33,576 nt of DNA from Pseudomonadota bacterium (GTDB lineage Bacteria; Pseudomonadota; Gammaproteobacteria; Burkholderiales; Burkholderiaceae_C). Positions 1-8,127 of the stretch are shown here, piece by piece. The position numbers and the translations under genes were made by a program. The stretch spans positions 1 to 33,576 of the forward strand of contig JAUNHQ010000034.1 in the NCBI GenBank assembly GCA_030535425.1. Reading direction: 5' to 3'. The notes beneath the pieces are model-generated. The model ran no database searches and had not been told where the DNA came from. It saw nothing but the letters and a program-made list of their open reading frames with translations. Numbering within the stretch: the stretch's first letter is position 1; each line of letters starts with the position of its first letter.

Positions 1-1512
1 CCAGGGCTTGTCCCAGCCGGCGGCCAGTTGCGAGCAAAAGGGGTATTCGTGCGCATGCTCGGCCATGAAAAAGCGCCGCATGTTGCGCACGACCATGAGG
101 ATGTGCTGGTCCACGGTGTAGACGTGGAACAAATCGTGCTGCATTTGCCCCACGATGCGGCGAAAGGGCCACAGGTAGCGGCCCAGCACGCTGGTCTGGT
201 TCATCAGCCGCAGGGCGTGGGTGATGCCCTGGGGCTGTTGCAGCAGGGCCAGAAAGGTCTGGCGGTTGACGGGGTCGGCGCGAAAGGCCGGGTTCATCAG
301 CGTGCGGGCGTGGTAGAGGGCGCGCAGCGTGCGGGCGGACAGGCCTTTGAGTCCTTCGGTCTGCGCGTAGAGCAGGAAGGTTTCCAAGATGGCGTGGGGC
401 TGGCGCTGGTACAGATCGTCGCTGGCCACTTCGATCAGGCCGCCTTTGTCGAAGAACCGGGGGTTGATGGGGCGCAGCGCGGGCGCGGCCTGGCCCTGGC
501 GCGCGCGCAGGGTTTCTTCCAGCCCTTGCAGCAGGATCTGGCTGAGCTGGGTGACGGCTTTGGCGGCCCAGTAGTAGCGGCGCATCAGCACTTCGCTGGC
601 GCGCAGGGTCAGGCGGCCTTCAGGGTTGAAGCGGTGTTGCAGGCCAAAGGATTCGGCCACGGCGTTTTGCAGGTCGAACACCAGGCGGTCTTCGCGCCGC
701 TTGGCGATCAGGTGCAGCCGCGCGCGGATGGTGGCCAGCAGCGCCTCGTTGTGGCGCAGCTGGCGCGCCTCGTGCGGGGTGGCCACGCCGGCGCGGGCCA
801 GGTCTTGCCAGTGGTGGCCCAAGCCGGCGGCGCGCGCCACCCACAAAATCACTTGCAGATCGCGCAGGCCGCCGGGCGATTCTTTGCAGTTGGGCTCCAG
901 CGCGTAGGGGGTGTCTTCGTATTTCAGGTGGCGCTGGCGCATCTCCAGCCGCTTGGCGGTGAAAAACGCCAGCGGGTCCATGCGGGCCATGAAGCGTTGC
1001 TGAAACTGCTTGAACGCCTGCCGGTCGCCCGCGATCAGGCGCGCTTCCAGCAGCGCGGTCTGCACCGTCACGTCTTCGGCGGCCAGGGCCAGGCTGTCGT
1101 CGGCGGTGCGCACGCTGGAGCCGATTTCCAGCCCCACGTCCCAGCAGCGGGTGATGAACGCCTCGATGCGCTGGCGCAGCGCCTCATCGCGCGTGGGGTC
1201 GGCATCGGGCGGCAGCAGCACCAGCACGTCCACGTCGGAGTAGGGAAACAGCTCGCCGCGCCCATAGCCGCCCACGGCCAGCAGCGCGCAGCGGGGGCAG
1301 AAGCTGGCGGCCTGCCACAGTGCGCGCAGGGTGTCGTCGGTCAGCGCGCTCAAGCGCGCCAGCGCCTGGCGCACGCGGCGCACGGCCAGGCCCGTGCCGT
1401 GCATGGCGGCCAGCAGGTCGGCCTTGCGCTGGCGGTAATCGGAGCGCAGGCGGGCGGTGGTGTCGTCGGCCCCGCCAGGGGGCAAGGCGCTGGCGGCGGG
1501 CGGGGGGCTCAT
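1..1512 (-). CDS. glnD: [Protein-PII] uridylyltransferase/uridylyl-removing enzyme GlnD, N-terminal part (cut by window edge)
   Basis: GlnD senses glutamine and uridylylates or de-uridylylates the PII proteins GlnB/GlnK, setting nitrogen status in the cytoplasm. The minus strand reads open from ATG at 1512 to base 1 with no stop, giving 504 codons of a family usually about 850-900 residues long. Seen: the nucleotidyltransferase motif [20 protein letters not shown] with its paired Asp residues, then a long helical region containing [20 protein letters not shown], and near the window edge [14 protein letters not shown], which leads into the HD domain. The rest of the HD domain and both ACT domains lie outside. 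The start codon overlaps the map stop (ATGA), which implies translational coupling. Identification is firm; only the left end is missing. Confidence 0.95.
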   Translation of the reverse strand, partial: MSPPPAASALPPGGADDTTARLRSDYRQRKADLLAAMHGTGLAVRRVRQALARLSALTDDTLRALWQAASFCPRCALLAVGGYGRGELFPYSDVDVLVLLPPDADPTRDEALRQRIEAFITRCWDVGLEIGSSVRTADDSLALAAEDVTVQTALLEARLIAGDRQAFKQFQQRFMARMDPLAFFTAKRLEMRQRHLKYEDTPYALEPNCKESPGGLRDLQVILWVARAAGLGHHWQDLARAGVATPHEARQLRHNEALLATIRARLHLIAKRREDRLVFDLQNAVAESFGLQHRFNPEGRLTLRASEVLMRRYYWAAKAVTQLSQILLQGLEETLRARQGQAAPALRPINPRFFDKGGLIEVASDDLYQRQPHAILETFLLYAQTEGLKGLSARTLRALYHARTLMNPAFRADPVNRQTFLALLQQPQGITHALRLMNQTSVLGRYLWPFRRIVGQMQHDLFHVYTVDQHILMVVRNMRRFFMAEHAHEYPFCSQLAAGWDKPW

Positions 1513-2327
1513 GCCGCGCTGGCCGCGGCCTGGATGAAGGCGGGCGGCGGCGGGCTGCCGGCCGAGAGGGTGAGCACCTCATAACCCGTGGGCGTGACCA
1601 GCACCGTGTGCTCCCACTGGGCCGAGAGGCTGCGGTCCTTGGTGACGATGGTCCAGCCGTCGTTCAATTCCTTGATCTCGCGCCGGCCCAGGTTGATCAT
1701 CGGCTCGATGGTGAAGGTCATGCCCGGCACCAGCTCTTCGCCCGTGCCGGGCTTGCCGTAGTGCAGCACCTGCGGGTCTTCGTGAAAGGTCTGGCCAATG
1801 CCGTGACCGCAGAACTCGCGCACCACCGACAAATGGTGCCCTTCGGCAAATTTCTGGATGACGTGGCCAATGTCGCCCAGCCGCGCGCCGGGCTTGACCT
1901 GCGCAATGCCCAGCCACATGGCTTCATAGGTCAGCGCGCACAGGCGTTTGGCGGCAATCGAGCATTCGCCAATTTCGAACATGCGGCTGTTGTCGCCGTA
2001 CCAGCCCTCGGGGGTGATGACGGTGACATCCACATTCACGATGTCGCCCTTTTTCAGCGGCTTGTCGCTGGGGATGCCGTGGCACACCACCTGGTTGACC
2101 GAGGTGCACACATGGCCAGGGTAGGGCGGGTAGCCGTGCGGCTGGTAGCCAATGGTGGCCGAGCGCGTGCCGCGCGCAGCCATGGCGGCGGCGGCCAGGC
2201 GGTCGATCTCCAGCGTGGTGATGCCGGGCCGGATGTGCGGCGTGATGTCGTCCAACACCTCGGAGGCAATGCGGCAGGCCTGGCGCATGGCGGCAATGCC
2301 CGCGTCGTCTTTGATGGTGATGCTCAT
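1509..2327 (-). CDS. map: Type I methionine aminopeptidase
   Basis: Cytosolic metallo-exopeptidase that removes the initiator methionine from nascent proteins. The 272 residues match the usual length of the bacterial type I enzyme. The five metal ligands can be placed: D100, D112, H175 (CGHGIG), E208 (TIEPM) and E239 (WEHT). The substrate-pocket His region is in NQVVCHGIP (H83). The ATG at 2327 gives the normal N-terminus. The C-terminal tail, rich in Pro and Ala, overlaps the start of glnD by four bases (ATGA), so the two are likely one transcript. The gene diverges from the sigma-54 regulator, and its promoter must lie in the short 2328-2400 interval that also holds a 13-bp inverted repeat. 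Confidence 0.97.
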   Translation of the reverse strand: MSITIKDDAGIAAMRQACRIASEVLDDITPHIRPGITTLEIDRLAAAAMAARGTRSATIGYQPHGYPPYPGHVCTSVNQVVCHGIPSDKPLKKGDIVNVDVTVITPEGWYGDNSRMFEIGECSIAAKRLCALTYEAMWLGIAQVKPGARLGDIGHVIQKFAEGHHLSVVREFCGHGIGQTFHEDPQVLHYGKPGTGEELVPGMTFTIEPMINLGRREIKELNDGWTIVTKDRSLSAQWEHTVLVTPTGYEVLTLSAGSPPPPAFIQAAASAA

Positions 2328-2369
2328 GAGGCGGGATTATCGCCAGCTCAGTCGATGAGCGCGGCCTGC

Positions 2370-2401
2370 ACGGGCGGCATGTCCTCTAACATGCCGCCCG
2401 T
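2370..2401. promoter_or_regulatory. Perfect 13-bp inverted repeat at the start of the sigma-54 regulator gene
   Basis: Arms ACGGGCGGCATGT (2370-2382) and ACATGCCGCCCGT (2389-2401) are exact reverse complements around the 6-nt spacer CCTCTA. Each arm carries an in-frame ATG of the regulator (2379 and 2391), and a third ATG (2403) follows at once. It could be an operator shared by the divergent map and regulator genes, or an mRNA hairpin that hides the start codons. There is no T-run, so a terminator is unlikely. Confidence 0.6.
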
Positions 2402-3932
2402 CATGCCTGCTTCGCCTGCCACGCCGTCACCGTCATCCGTTCTGCCGCTGGAGGCTGGCGCCATCCTGGCGCTGGCGGCGCGCTCCATGTTCGATCTGTT
2501 CGCCAATGCCAGCCAGGGCATGCTGCTGGTTGACCGCGATGCGCGCGTGGTGTGGATCAACGACTTGTACCGGCGCTATCTGCCCGCCTTGGGCTTTGCG
2601 CGCGAGCAGGACTTTGTGGGGCATCCCGTGGCCAGCGTGGTGCAGAACACCCAGATGCACCGCGTGCTGGAAACGGGCCAGCCCATCTTGCTGGATTTGC
2701 TGACCAACCGGGCAGGCACCTTCGTGGTCAGCCGCATCCCGCTGCGCGACGAAGCGGGCGCCGTGATTGGCGCCCTGGGCATCGTGCTGTTCGATCAGCC
2801 GGCAGCCAACCTGCAACCGCTGATCGCCAAGTTTGCCCGCTTGCAGCAAGAGCTGGATGCCGCGCGGCGTGAGCTGGCCTTGCAGCGCAGCCGCCCGGCC
2901 ACGCCTGGGCAGCGCCAGGCGCGCCACAGTTTTGCCAGCTTCATTGGTAGCAGTGCCGCGGCGGTGGCCGTCAAGCGCCAGGCCCGGCGCGCGGCCCAAT
3001 CGGCCAGCCCGGTGCTGCTGCTGGGCGAAACCGGCACAGGCAAGGAGTTGCTGGCCCATGCCATCCACGCGGCATCGGCGCGCGCGGGCGGGCCGCTGGT
3101 CAGCGTCAACATTGCCGCCATTCCGGAAACGCTGCTGGAAGCCGAGTTCTTTGGCGTTGCCCCTGGTGCCTACACAGGCGCAGGCAGCAAAGGCCGCCAA
3201 GGCAAGTTCAAGCTGGCCGATGGCGGCACGCTGTTTCTGGACGAGATTGGTGACATGCCCATCAGCTTGCAGGCCAAGCTGCTGCGCGCTCTGCAGGAAG
3301 GCGAAATCGAGCCGCTGGGCAGCAACCAACTGCAACCCTTTGACGCACGCATCATCGCCGCCACCAGCCGCGATTTGCCCGCGATGGTGCGCCAGGGGCG
3401 TTTTCGCGAAGACCTGTACTACCGCCTGAATGTGCTGCCCATCCATGTGCCGCCACTGCGTGCCCGGCGCAGCGATCTGCCTGCGCTGGTGGAAGCCTTG
3501 GGCGAAGACATGGCCCAGCGCGGCACCCCGCCGCCTGAGCTGACCCCCGCCGCCATGGCACTGCTGGCTGCGCAGCACTGGCGCGGCAACATCCGCGAGC
3601 TGCGCAACGTGCTGGAGCAAGCCGTGCTCAGCGGCGATGGCGGCGTGCTGGATGCACCGCACATGGCGGCCGTGCTGCGCCAGTCGGGCCTGTCAGAGCT
3701 GGCGCCTGCCGCGGCTTGGCCGCCCGAGCTGTCTGCCAGTGCCTCGCCTGGGGCCGATGACGCCTTGTTGCGCCCGTTGGCCGAGCAGGTGGCTGAGCTG
3801 GAGCAGCGCGCCATTGCCGCCGCGCTAGCCGCTTGCCAAGGCAACAAGCTGGCCGCTGCGCGCCGCTTGGGCATCTCGCGCGCTAAGCTGTATGACCGTC
3901 TGGAAAACCCTGATCTTTTTTCGGGCATTTGA
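2391..3932 (+). CDS. Sigma-54-dependent transcriptional activator (PAS - AAA+ - Fis HTH)
   Basis: Bacterial enhancer-binding protein that remodels sigma-54 RNA polymerase by ATP hydrolysis. From the ATG at 2391 (513 residues): a PAS-like sensor at about 20-140 (starts MFDLFANASQGMLLVDRDAR), a linker with coiled-coil character, and the AAA+ domain with Walker A GETGTGKE (212-219), the sigma-54 contact loop GAYTGA (259-264, Tyr in place of Phe), Walker B LFLDE (281-285) and the arginine-finger region REDLYYRL. A Fis-type helix-turn-helix NKLAAARRLGISRAKLYDRL ends the protein (485-504). No phosphoreceiver domain is visible, so activation is probably by a ligand bound to the PAS domain (inference). 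The start is uncertain: in-frame ATGs at 2355, 2379, 2391 and 2403 all lack a clear ribosome site. It is followed immediately by a large dyad and a -24/-12 promoter, so the adjacent transporter operon is the obvious target. Confidence 0.93.
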   Translation: MPPVMPASPATPSPSSVLPLEAGAILALAARSMFDLFANASQGMLLVDRDARVVWINDLYRRYLPALGFAREQDFVGHPVASVVQNTQMHRVLETGQPILLDLLTNRAGTFVVSRIPLRDEAGAVIGALGIVLFDQPAANLQPLIAKFARLQQELDAARRELALQRSRPATPGQRQARHSFASFIGSSAAAVAVKRQARRAAQSASPVLLLGETGTGKELLAHAIHAASARAGGPLVSVNIAAIPETLLEAEFFGVAPGAYTGAGSKGRQGKFKLADGGTLFLDEIGDMPISLQAKLLRALQEGEIEPLGSNQLQPFDARIIAATSRDLPAMVRQGRFREDLYYRLNVLPIHVPPLRARRSDLPALVEALGEDMAQRGTPPPELTPAAMALLAAQHWRGNIRELRNVLEQAVLSGDGGVLDAPHMAAVLRQSGLSELAPAAAWPPELSASASPGADDALLRPLAEQVAELEQRAIAAALAACQGNKLAAARRLGISRAKLYDRLENPDLFSGI

Positions 3933-3970
3933 CTAATATTTAGACATTTCATTGTCTGAATATCAGTCAA
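3929..3970. promoter_or_regulatory. Large near-perfect dyad: probable upstream activating sequence for the sigma-54 activator
   Basis: Arms at 3929-3946 and 3953-3970 are complementary at 16 of 18 positions around the spacer TTTCAT; the inner core is AGACA-N6-TGTCT. Each arm also contains a smaller dyad (CTAATATTTAG at 3933-3943 and CTGAATATCAG at 3956-3966) whose centres are 23 bp apart, about two helical turns. The site is AT-rich in a GC-rich context, overlaps the regulator stop codon and lies about 165-180 bp upstream of the -24/-12 promoter, a usual enhancer distance. A terminator is less likely because no T-run follows. Confidence 0.7.
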
Positions 3971-4029
3971 TGCGCGGCTTGGTGCTGCCTTTTACCTTGG
4001 CAGGGCGCGCGCCGCAGCCTGTCCATGAA

Positions 4030-4085
4030 ACGGGTCTGTGAACGGGTCTGCGCCTGGTGCTGGGCCGCGTATCGCCCAACCAGGC
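4030..4085. other. Tandem 9-mer and imperfect hairpin between enhancer dyad and promoter
   Basis: ACGGGTCTG occurs twice (4030-4038 and 4042-4050) in a 12-bp register. Just after it, GCCTGGT (4052-4058) pairs with ACCAGGC (4079-4085) and GGGC (4062-4065) with GCCC (4074-4077). This lies in the looped region between the putative enhancer and the promoter. No specific protein site is recognised. Confidence 0.3.
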
Positions 4086-4117
4086 CAACCCCTAGCCGGG
4101 CCTACCCAGCGGGATGC

Positions 4118-4134
4118 CTGGCACGCCATATGCA
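4118..4134 (+). promoter_or_regulatory. Sigma-54 (-24/-12) promoter of the transporter operon
   Basis: CTGGCACGCCATATGCA matches the consensus YTGGCACGRNNNTTGCW at nearly all positions, with GG (4120-4121) and GC (4132-4133) separated by exactly 10 bases. Transcription would begin near 4145, leaving a leader of about 27 nt that includes AGGAG (4158-4162) before the ATG at 4172. Confidence 0.85.
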
Positions 4135-4171
4135 ATGAGCGGGTGCAGAACTACGACAGGAGATATGTCCC

Positions 4172-5359
4172 ATGCATCGCCGCACCCTCATCAGCTTCAG
4201 CTCCCTGGCCGCCCTGGCGGCGCTGTCTGGCCCCGCCCTGGCCGCGGGCGATATCAAGATTGCCCATGTCTACAGCAAGACCGGCCCGCTGGAAGCCTAT
4301 GGCAAGCAAACCCACACTGGCCTGATGATGGGCCTGCACTACGCCACTGGCGGCACCATGCAGGTAGCGGGCAGGAAGCTGGTGGTGATTGAAAAAGACG
4401 ACCAGGGCAAGCCCGACCTGGGCAAGAGCCAGCTGGCTGCTGCCTACGCCGACGACAAGGCCGATCTGGCCGTCGGCCCCACCTCCAGCGGCGTGGCCCT
4501 GGCCATGCTGCCGGTGGCCGAGGAGTACAAGAAGATTTTGCTGGTCGAGCCCGCCGTGGCCGACAGCATCACCGGCGACAAGTGGAACAAGTACATCTTC
4601 CGCACGGGTCGCAATTCCAGCCAGGACGCCATTGCCAACGCCGTGGCGCTGGACAAGCCAGACACCGTCATCGCCACGCTGGCGCAGGATTACGCCTTTG
4701 GTCGCGACGGCGTCAAGGCTTTCAAGGACGCACTGAAAAAAGCCAAGCTGGTGCATGAGGAATACCTGCCGACCAACACCACGGATTTCACCGCCGGTGC
4801 GCAGCGCCTGATCGACAAGCTCAAGGGCCAGCCCGGCCGCAAGATCATCTTCGTCATCTGGGCGGGCGCGGGCAACCCCTTCAAGATCGCCGACCTGGAC
4901 TTGAAGCGCCACGGCATCGAAATCGCCACTGGCGGCAACATCCTGCCGGCCATGGCCGCCTACAAGAATCTGCCGGGCATGGAAGGGGCCACGTACTACT
5001 ACTTCGGCATTCCCAAGAACCCCGTGAACGAGGCGCTGGTGTCCGAGCACTACAAGCAGTTCAAGCAGCCGCCGGACTTTTTCACCGCAGGGGGTTTTTC
5101 AGCCGCCATGGCCATTGTCACGGCCTTGAAGGCCAGCGGCGGCGACACGGGCACCAACAAGCTCATCAAGACCATGGAAGGCATGAGCTTTGAAACGCCC
5201 AAGGGCAAGATGACCTTCCGCACGCAAGACCACCAGGCCATGCAGAGCATGTACCACTTCAAGATCAAGGTGGACCCGGCCTTTGCCTGGGGCGTGCCTG
5301 AACTGGTGCGCGAGATCAAGCCCGAGGACATGCAGGTGCCCGTGCGCAACGGGCGCTGA
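4172..5359 (+). CDS. ABC transporter periplasmic substrate-binding protein (LivJ/LivK-like, Peripla_BP_6)
   Basis: Captures a small ligand in the periplasm for the adjacent LivGFHM-type importer. The 395 residues begin with a Sec signal peptide (MHRRTLISFSSLAALAALSG, probable cleavage after ALA at about residue 24). The mature protein starts GDIKIAHVYSKTGPLEAYGK, the family's typical first strand and ligand loop. Further landmarks are VGPTSSGVALAMLPVAEE, IFRTGRNSSQDAIANAVA and ATLAQDYAFGRDGVKAF, the usual two-lobed fold. It begins 10 nt after an AGGAG ribosome site and directly under the -24/-12 promoter. Members of this family carry branched-chain amino acids, amides, urea or aromatic acids; the ligand cannot be read from the sequence. 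The companion hydrolase suggests an ester or amide, as inference only. Confidence 0.93.
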   Translation: MHRRTLISFSSLAALAALSGPALAAGDIKIAHVYSKTGPLEAYGKQTHTGLMMGLHYATGGTMQVAGRKLVVIEKDDQGKPDLGKSQLAAAYADDKADLAVGPTSSGVALAMLPVAEEYKKILLVEPAVADSITGDKWNKYIFRTGRNSSQDAIANAVALDKPDTVIATLAQDYAFGRDGVKAFKDALKKAKLVHEEYLPTNTTDFTAGAQRLIDKLKGQPGRKIIFVIWAGAGNPFKIADLDLKRHGIEIATGGNILPAMAAYKNLPGMEGATYYYFGIPKNPVNEALVSEHYKQFKQPPDFFTAGGFSAAMAIVTALKASGGDTGTNKLIKTMEGMSFETPKGKMTFRTQDHQAMQSMYHFKIKVDPAFAWGVPELVREIKPEDMQVPVRNGR

Positions 5360-5368
5360 AGGCGCCCG
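5350..5368 (+). other. Hairpin across the stop codon of the binding-protein gene
   Basis: CGGGCGC (5350-5356) pairs with GCGCCCG (5362-5368) around the loop TGAAG, which contains the stop codon. No T-run follows, so it is not a simple terminator; a role in 3'-end stability or attenuation is inference. Confidence 0.45.
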
Positions 5369-5426
5369 GGTGCCCGCATGGCTGTAATGGCGGCCTGGCT
5401 TGGCCTTTTGCCGCCCAAGCCGGTTG

Positions 5427-5447
5427 ATGGCGGCTGCGTGCCGCCAT
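5427..5447 (+). other. Perfect 8-bp hairpin in the binding protein-livG intergenic region
   Basis: ATGGCGGC (5427-5434) pairs with GCCGCCAT (5440-5447) around TGCGT. It lies in the 196-nt gap that separates the binding-protein gene from livG, while the genes after livG overlap. Such hairpins often protect the upstream mRNA so that binding protein exceeds transporter; that role is inferred here. Confidence 0.45.
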
Positions 5448-5555
5448 GAAGCTGAAAAACCGGGTTTCATTCGCGCTGCCTGCGCTGGCGGTGCAGGTCT
5501 GCTTTTAGTCGTGACGTGCATCCGTGTCATGGTGTTTTCCCACTGAACATTTTTC

Positions 5556-6320
5556 ATGCTTTCGACCGAGAACCTGACCATCCGCTTTGGCGGCCATGTG
5601 GCCGTCAACGCGGTGACGTGCAGCTTTGCGCCGGGCACGTTGACGGCCATCGTCGGCCCCAACGGCGCGGGTAAAACGACGTATTTCAACCTGATCTCGG
5701 GCCAGCTCAAGGCCACGGCGGGCAGCGTGCGGCTGGGCGGACGAGACTTGTCCGGGCTGCCGCCGTCGGCGCGCACGCGTGCGGGGCTGGGGCGTGCATT
5801 CCAGCTCACCAACCTGTTTCCCAACCTGTCAGTGCTGGAGAACGTGCGCCTGGCAGTGCAGGCCACGCGCCATGCGGGGCTGAACCTGTTGAGTATCTGG
5901 AGCGATCACCGCGAGATCACGCGGCGCGCGCACGAGATTCTGGAGGCCGTGTCCATGGGCGAGCGCCAGCACATGCCCGTGGCCAGTCTGCCGCATGGCG
6001 ATCAGCGCAAGCTGGAGGTGGCGCTGCTGATGGCGCTGGACCCGCAGGTCTATATGTTTGACGAGCCCACCGCAGGCATGAACCATGACGAAGCGCCCGT
6101 GATCCTGAATCTGATTCGCGAGCTGAAAAAGGACAAAACCAAAACCATCTTGCTGGTGGAGCACAAGATGGATGTGGTGCGCGAGCTGGCCGATCGCATC
6201 ATCGTGCTGACCAACGGCACGCTGGTGGCCGATGGCGAGCCGGCCGAGGTGATTGCCTCGCCCGTGGTGCAACAGGCCTACCTGGGCGTGGCGGCGGCTG
6301 AGGCGGAGGAGGGCGCATGA
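5556..6320 (+). CDS. livG: Branched-chain-type ABC transporter ATPase, LivG family
   Basis: One of the two cytoplasmic ATPases that power the HAAT-family importer. 254 residues, the family's usual length. Walker A GPNGAGKTT at 34-42, Q-loop in AFQLTNLF, signature region LPHGDQRKLEVA (LivG proteins use a divergent signature rather than LSGGQ), Walker B VYMFDEPTAGM and switch His in LLVEHKMDVV. The symbol denotes the family; the substrate may not be leucine. No Shine-Dalgarno sequence is obvious before the ATG at 5556, so expression relative to the binding protein may be low. The 3' end overlaps livF by four bases (ATGA). Confidence 0.93.
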   Translation: MLSTENLTIRFGGHVAVNAVTCSFAPGTLTAIVGPNGAGKTTYFNLISGQLKATAGSVRLGGRDLSGLPPSARTRAGLGRAFQLTNLFPNLSVLENVRLAVQATRHAGLNLLSIWSDHREITRRAHEILEAVSMGERQHMPVASLPHGDQRKLEVALLMALDPQVYMFDEPTAGMNHDEAPVILNLIRELKKDKTKTILLVEHKMDVVRELADRIIVLTNGTLVADGEPAEVIASPVVQQAYLGVAAAEAEEGA

Positions 6321-7045
6321 GCCAGGATGTGTTGCTTGAGCTGCAAGGGGTGCACACGCATATCGGTGCCTACCACATCCTTCACGGCGTGGATTTGCAG
6401 GTGCCGCGCGGGCAGTTGACCATGCTGCTGGGGCGCAATGGGGCGGGCAAGACCACCACGCTGCGCACCATCATGGGCCTGTGGCGTGCCAGCGCGGGCC
6501 GCATCACTTTCAACGGGCAGGACATCTCGGCCTGGCCCACGCCGCGCATCGCGCAGCAGGGTGTGGCCTACGTGCCGGAGAACATGGGCATTTTTGCCGA
6601 CCTGACCGTGAAGGAGAACATGCTGCTGTCCGCGCGCAGCGCACGCACGGCGGCGCAACTGGATGAGGCGCGCTTGCAGTGGATCTTCTCGCTGTTCCCG
6701 GCCATCGAGAAGTTCTGGAACTACCCCGCGGGCAAGCTGTCTGGCGGGCAAAAGCAGATGCTGGCCGTGGGCCGCGCCATCACTGAGCCGCGCGAGCTGC
6801 TCATCATCGACGAACCCAGCAAGGGCCTGGCGCCCGCCATTGTCAACAACATGATCGATGCCTTCTCACAACTCAAGGCCAGCGGCGTGAGCATTTTGCT
6901 GGTGGAGCAAAACCTCAGCTTTGCCAAACGTCTGGGCGACACGGTGGCGGTGATGGACGATGGCCGCGTGGTGCATACGGGCTCCATGCAGGCGCTGTCC
7001 GAGGATGAGGCTTTGCAGCAATCGCTGCTGGGGCTGTCGCTATGA
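6317..7045 (+). CDS. livF: Branched-chain-type ABC transporter ATPase, LivF family
   Basis: Second ATPase of the heterodimeric motor. 242 residues with Walker A GRNGAGKTT (39-47), Q-loop and partner contacts in VAYVPENMGIFADLTVKEN (the VPE motif is typical of LivF), signature KLSGGQKQMLAVGRA, Walker B LLIIDEPSKGLAP and switch region LLVEQNLSFA, where LivF has Gln in place of the usual His. It starts inside the livG stop (ATGA) and its own stop overlaps the livH start the same way, so the three genes are translationally coupled. The ligand is set by the binding protein and permeases, not by this subunit. Confidence 0.94.
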   Translation: MSQDVLLELQGVHTHIGAYHILHGVDLQVPRGQLTMLLGRNGAGKTTTLRTIMGLWRASAGRITFNGQDISAWPTPRIAQQGVAYVPENMGIFADLTVKENMLLSARSARTAAQLDEARLQWIFSLFPAIEKFWNYPAGKLSGGQKQMLAVGRAITEPRELLIIDEPSKGLAPAIVNNMIDAFSQLKASGVSILLVEQNLSFAKRLGDTVAVMDDGRVVHTGSMQALSEDEALQQSLLGLSL

Positions 7046-8028
7046 ACGGCACGACACGCATGGACTACAAGCCCTTGCTGCTGGTGCCGCTGGCGGCGCT
7101 CGTGGCGCTGCCGCTGGTGGGCTCGGGCAGCACTTGGCTGACGCTGACCGTGGCCGGGCTGGCCATGGGCATGATTATCTTCATCATCGCCTCGGGGCTG
7201 ACGCTGGTGTTCGGCCTGATGGACGTGCTGAATTTCGGGCACGGCGTGTTTATTGCGCTGGGCGCCTTCGTGGCCGCCAGCGTGCTGGGCAGCATGGGCG
7301 ACTGGACGGCTTCGGCCAGCTTGTGGCGCAACCTGGTGGCGGTGTTGCCCGCGATGCTGGTGGCCATGCTGGTGGCGGGGGCGCTGGGGCTGGCGTTTGA
7401 GCGTTTCATCGTGCGCCCGGTCTATGGCCAGCACCTCAAGCAGATTCTCATCACCATGGGCGGCATGATCATTGGCGAGGAGCTGATCAAGGTGATCTGG
7501 GGGCCGCAGCAGATTCCGCTGCCGCTGCCCGAGGGCATGCGCGGCGCGGTGCTGCTGGGTGATGCGGCGGTGGAGAAATACCGCCTGCTGGCGGTGGCTG
7601 TGGGGGCGGCGGTGTTTGCGGCCCAGGTCTGGGTGCTGACGCGCACCAAGGTGGGCCTGCTGATCCGCGCGGGCGTGCAAGACGGCGAGATGGTGCAGGC
7701 GCTGGGCTACCGCATCCGCCGCTTGTTCGTGGGCGTGTTTACCGTGGGCAGCGCGCTGGCCGGGCTGGGCGGCGTGATGTGGGGGCTGTACCAGCAAAGC
7801 GTGGTGCCGCAGATGGGCGCGCAGGTCAATGTGCTGATCTTCATCGTCATCATCATCGGTGGCTTGGGCAGCACGCTGGGTGCGCTCATCGGCGCCTTGC
7901 TCGTGGGGCTGATGGCCAACTACACCGGCTTTCTGGCGCCCAAGCTGGCTTTGTTTTCCAACATCGCGCTCATGGTCGCCATCTTGCTGTGGCGCCCGCA
8001 GGGTGTGTACCCGGTGGCCAACCGCTGA
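7042..8028 (+). CDS. livH: Branched-chain-type ABC transporter permease, LivH family
   Basis: Inner-membrane channel subunit of the importer. 328 residues with about eight hydrophobic segments. The family hallmark is IASGLTLVFGLMDVLNFGHG near residues 50-70, followed by a long periplasmic loop and, near the C-terminus, LIFIVIIIGGLGSTLGALIGALLVGL, which includes the glycine-rich coupling region. The start ATG at 7042 overlaps the livF stop. Unlike the preceding junctions, the gap to livM is about 100 nt and is occupied by an ATAGCT-type interspersed repeat. Confidence 0.92.
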   Translation: MNGTTRMDYKPLLLVPLAALVALPLVGSGSTWLTLTVAGLAMGMIIFIIASGLTLVFGLMDVLNFGHGVFIALGAFVAASVLGSMGDWTASASLWRNLVAVLPAMLVAMLVAGALGLAFERFIVRPVYGQHLKQILITMGGMIIGEELIKVIWGPQQIPLPLPEGMRGAVLLGDAAVEKYRLLAVAVGAAVFAAQVWVLTRTKVGLLIRAGVQDGEMVQALGYRIRRLFVGVFTVGSALAGLGGVMWGLYQQSVVPQMGAQVNVLIFIVIIIGGLGSTLGALIGALLVGLMANYTGFLAPKLALFSNIALMVAILLWRPQGVYPVANR

Positions 8029-8044
8029 AAGGAGATTGGCCATG

Positions 8045-8106
8045 ATAACTATAAAATCAATAGCTAAAAACGCGCGCCAATCAAGCGCAAATGCTATTTT
8101 TTGTTT
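8045..8106 (+). repeat. ATAGCT-family interspersed repeat, copy A (within the transporter operon)
   Basis: Contains CTATAAAATCAATAGCT, able to form a small stem, then a GC-rich middle and the hallmark end GCGCAAATGCTATTTTTT. It shares ATAGCT, a spacer of about 20-22 nt and GCGCAAATG with copies at 19701, 24061 and 30908, all in the same orientation. It splits livH from livM. Confidence 0.6.
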
Positions 8107-8127
8107 TATGTCCGAAAGGGGTGCCGC

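Noticed and set aside
28-1584. A 518-codon plus-strand frame over glnD
   Set aside because: The minus strand encodes clear GlnD motifs; the plus frame is low-complexity Ala/Gly/Gln/His.
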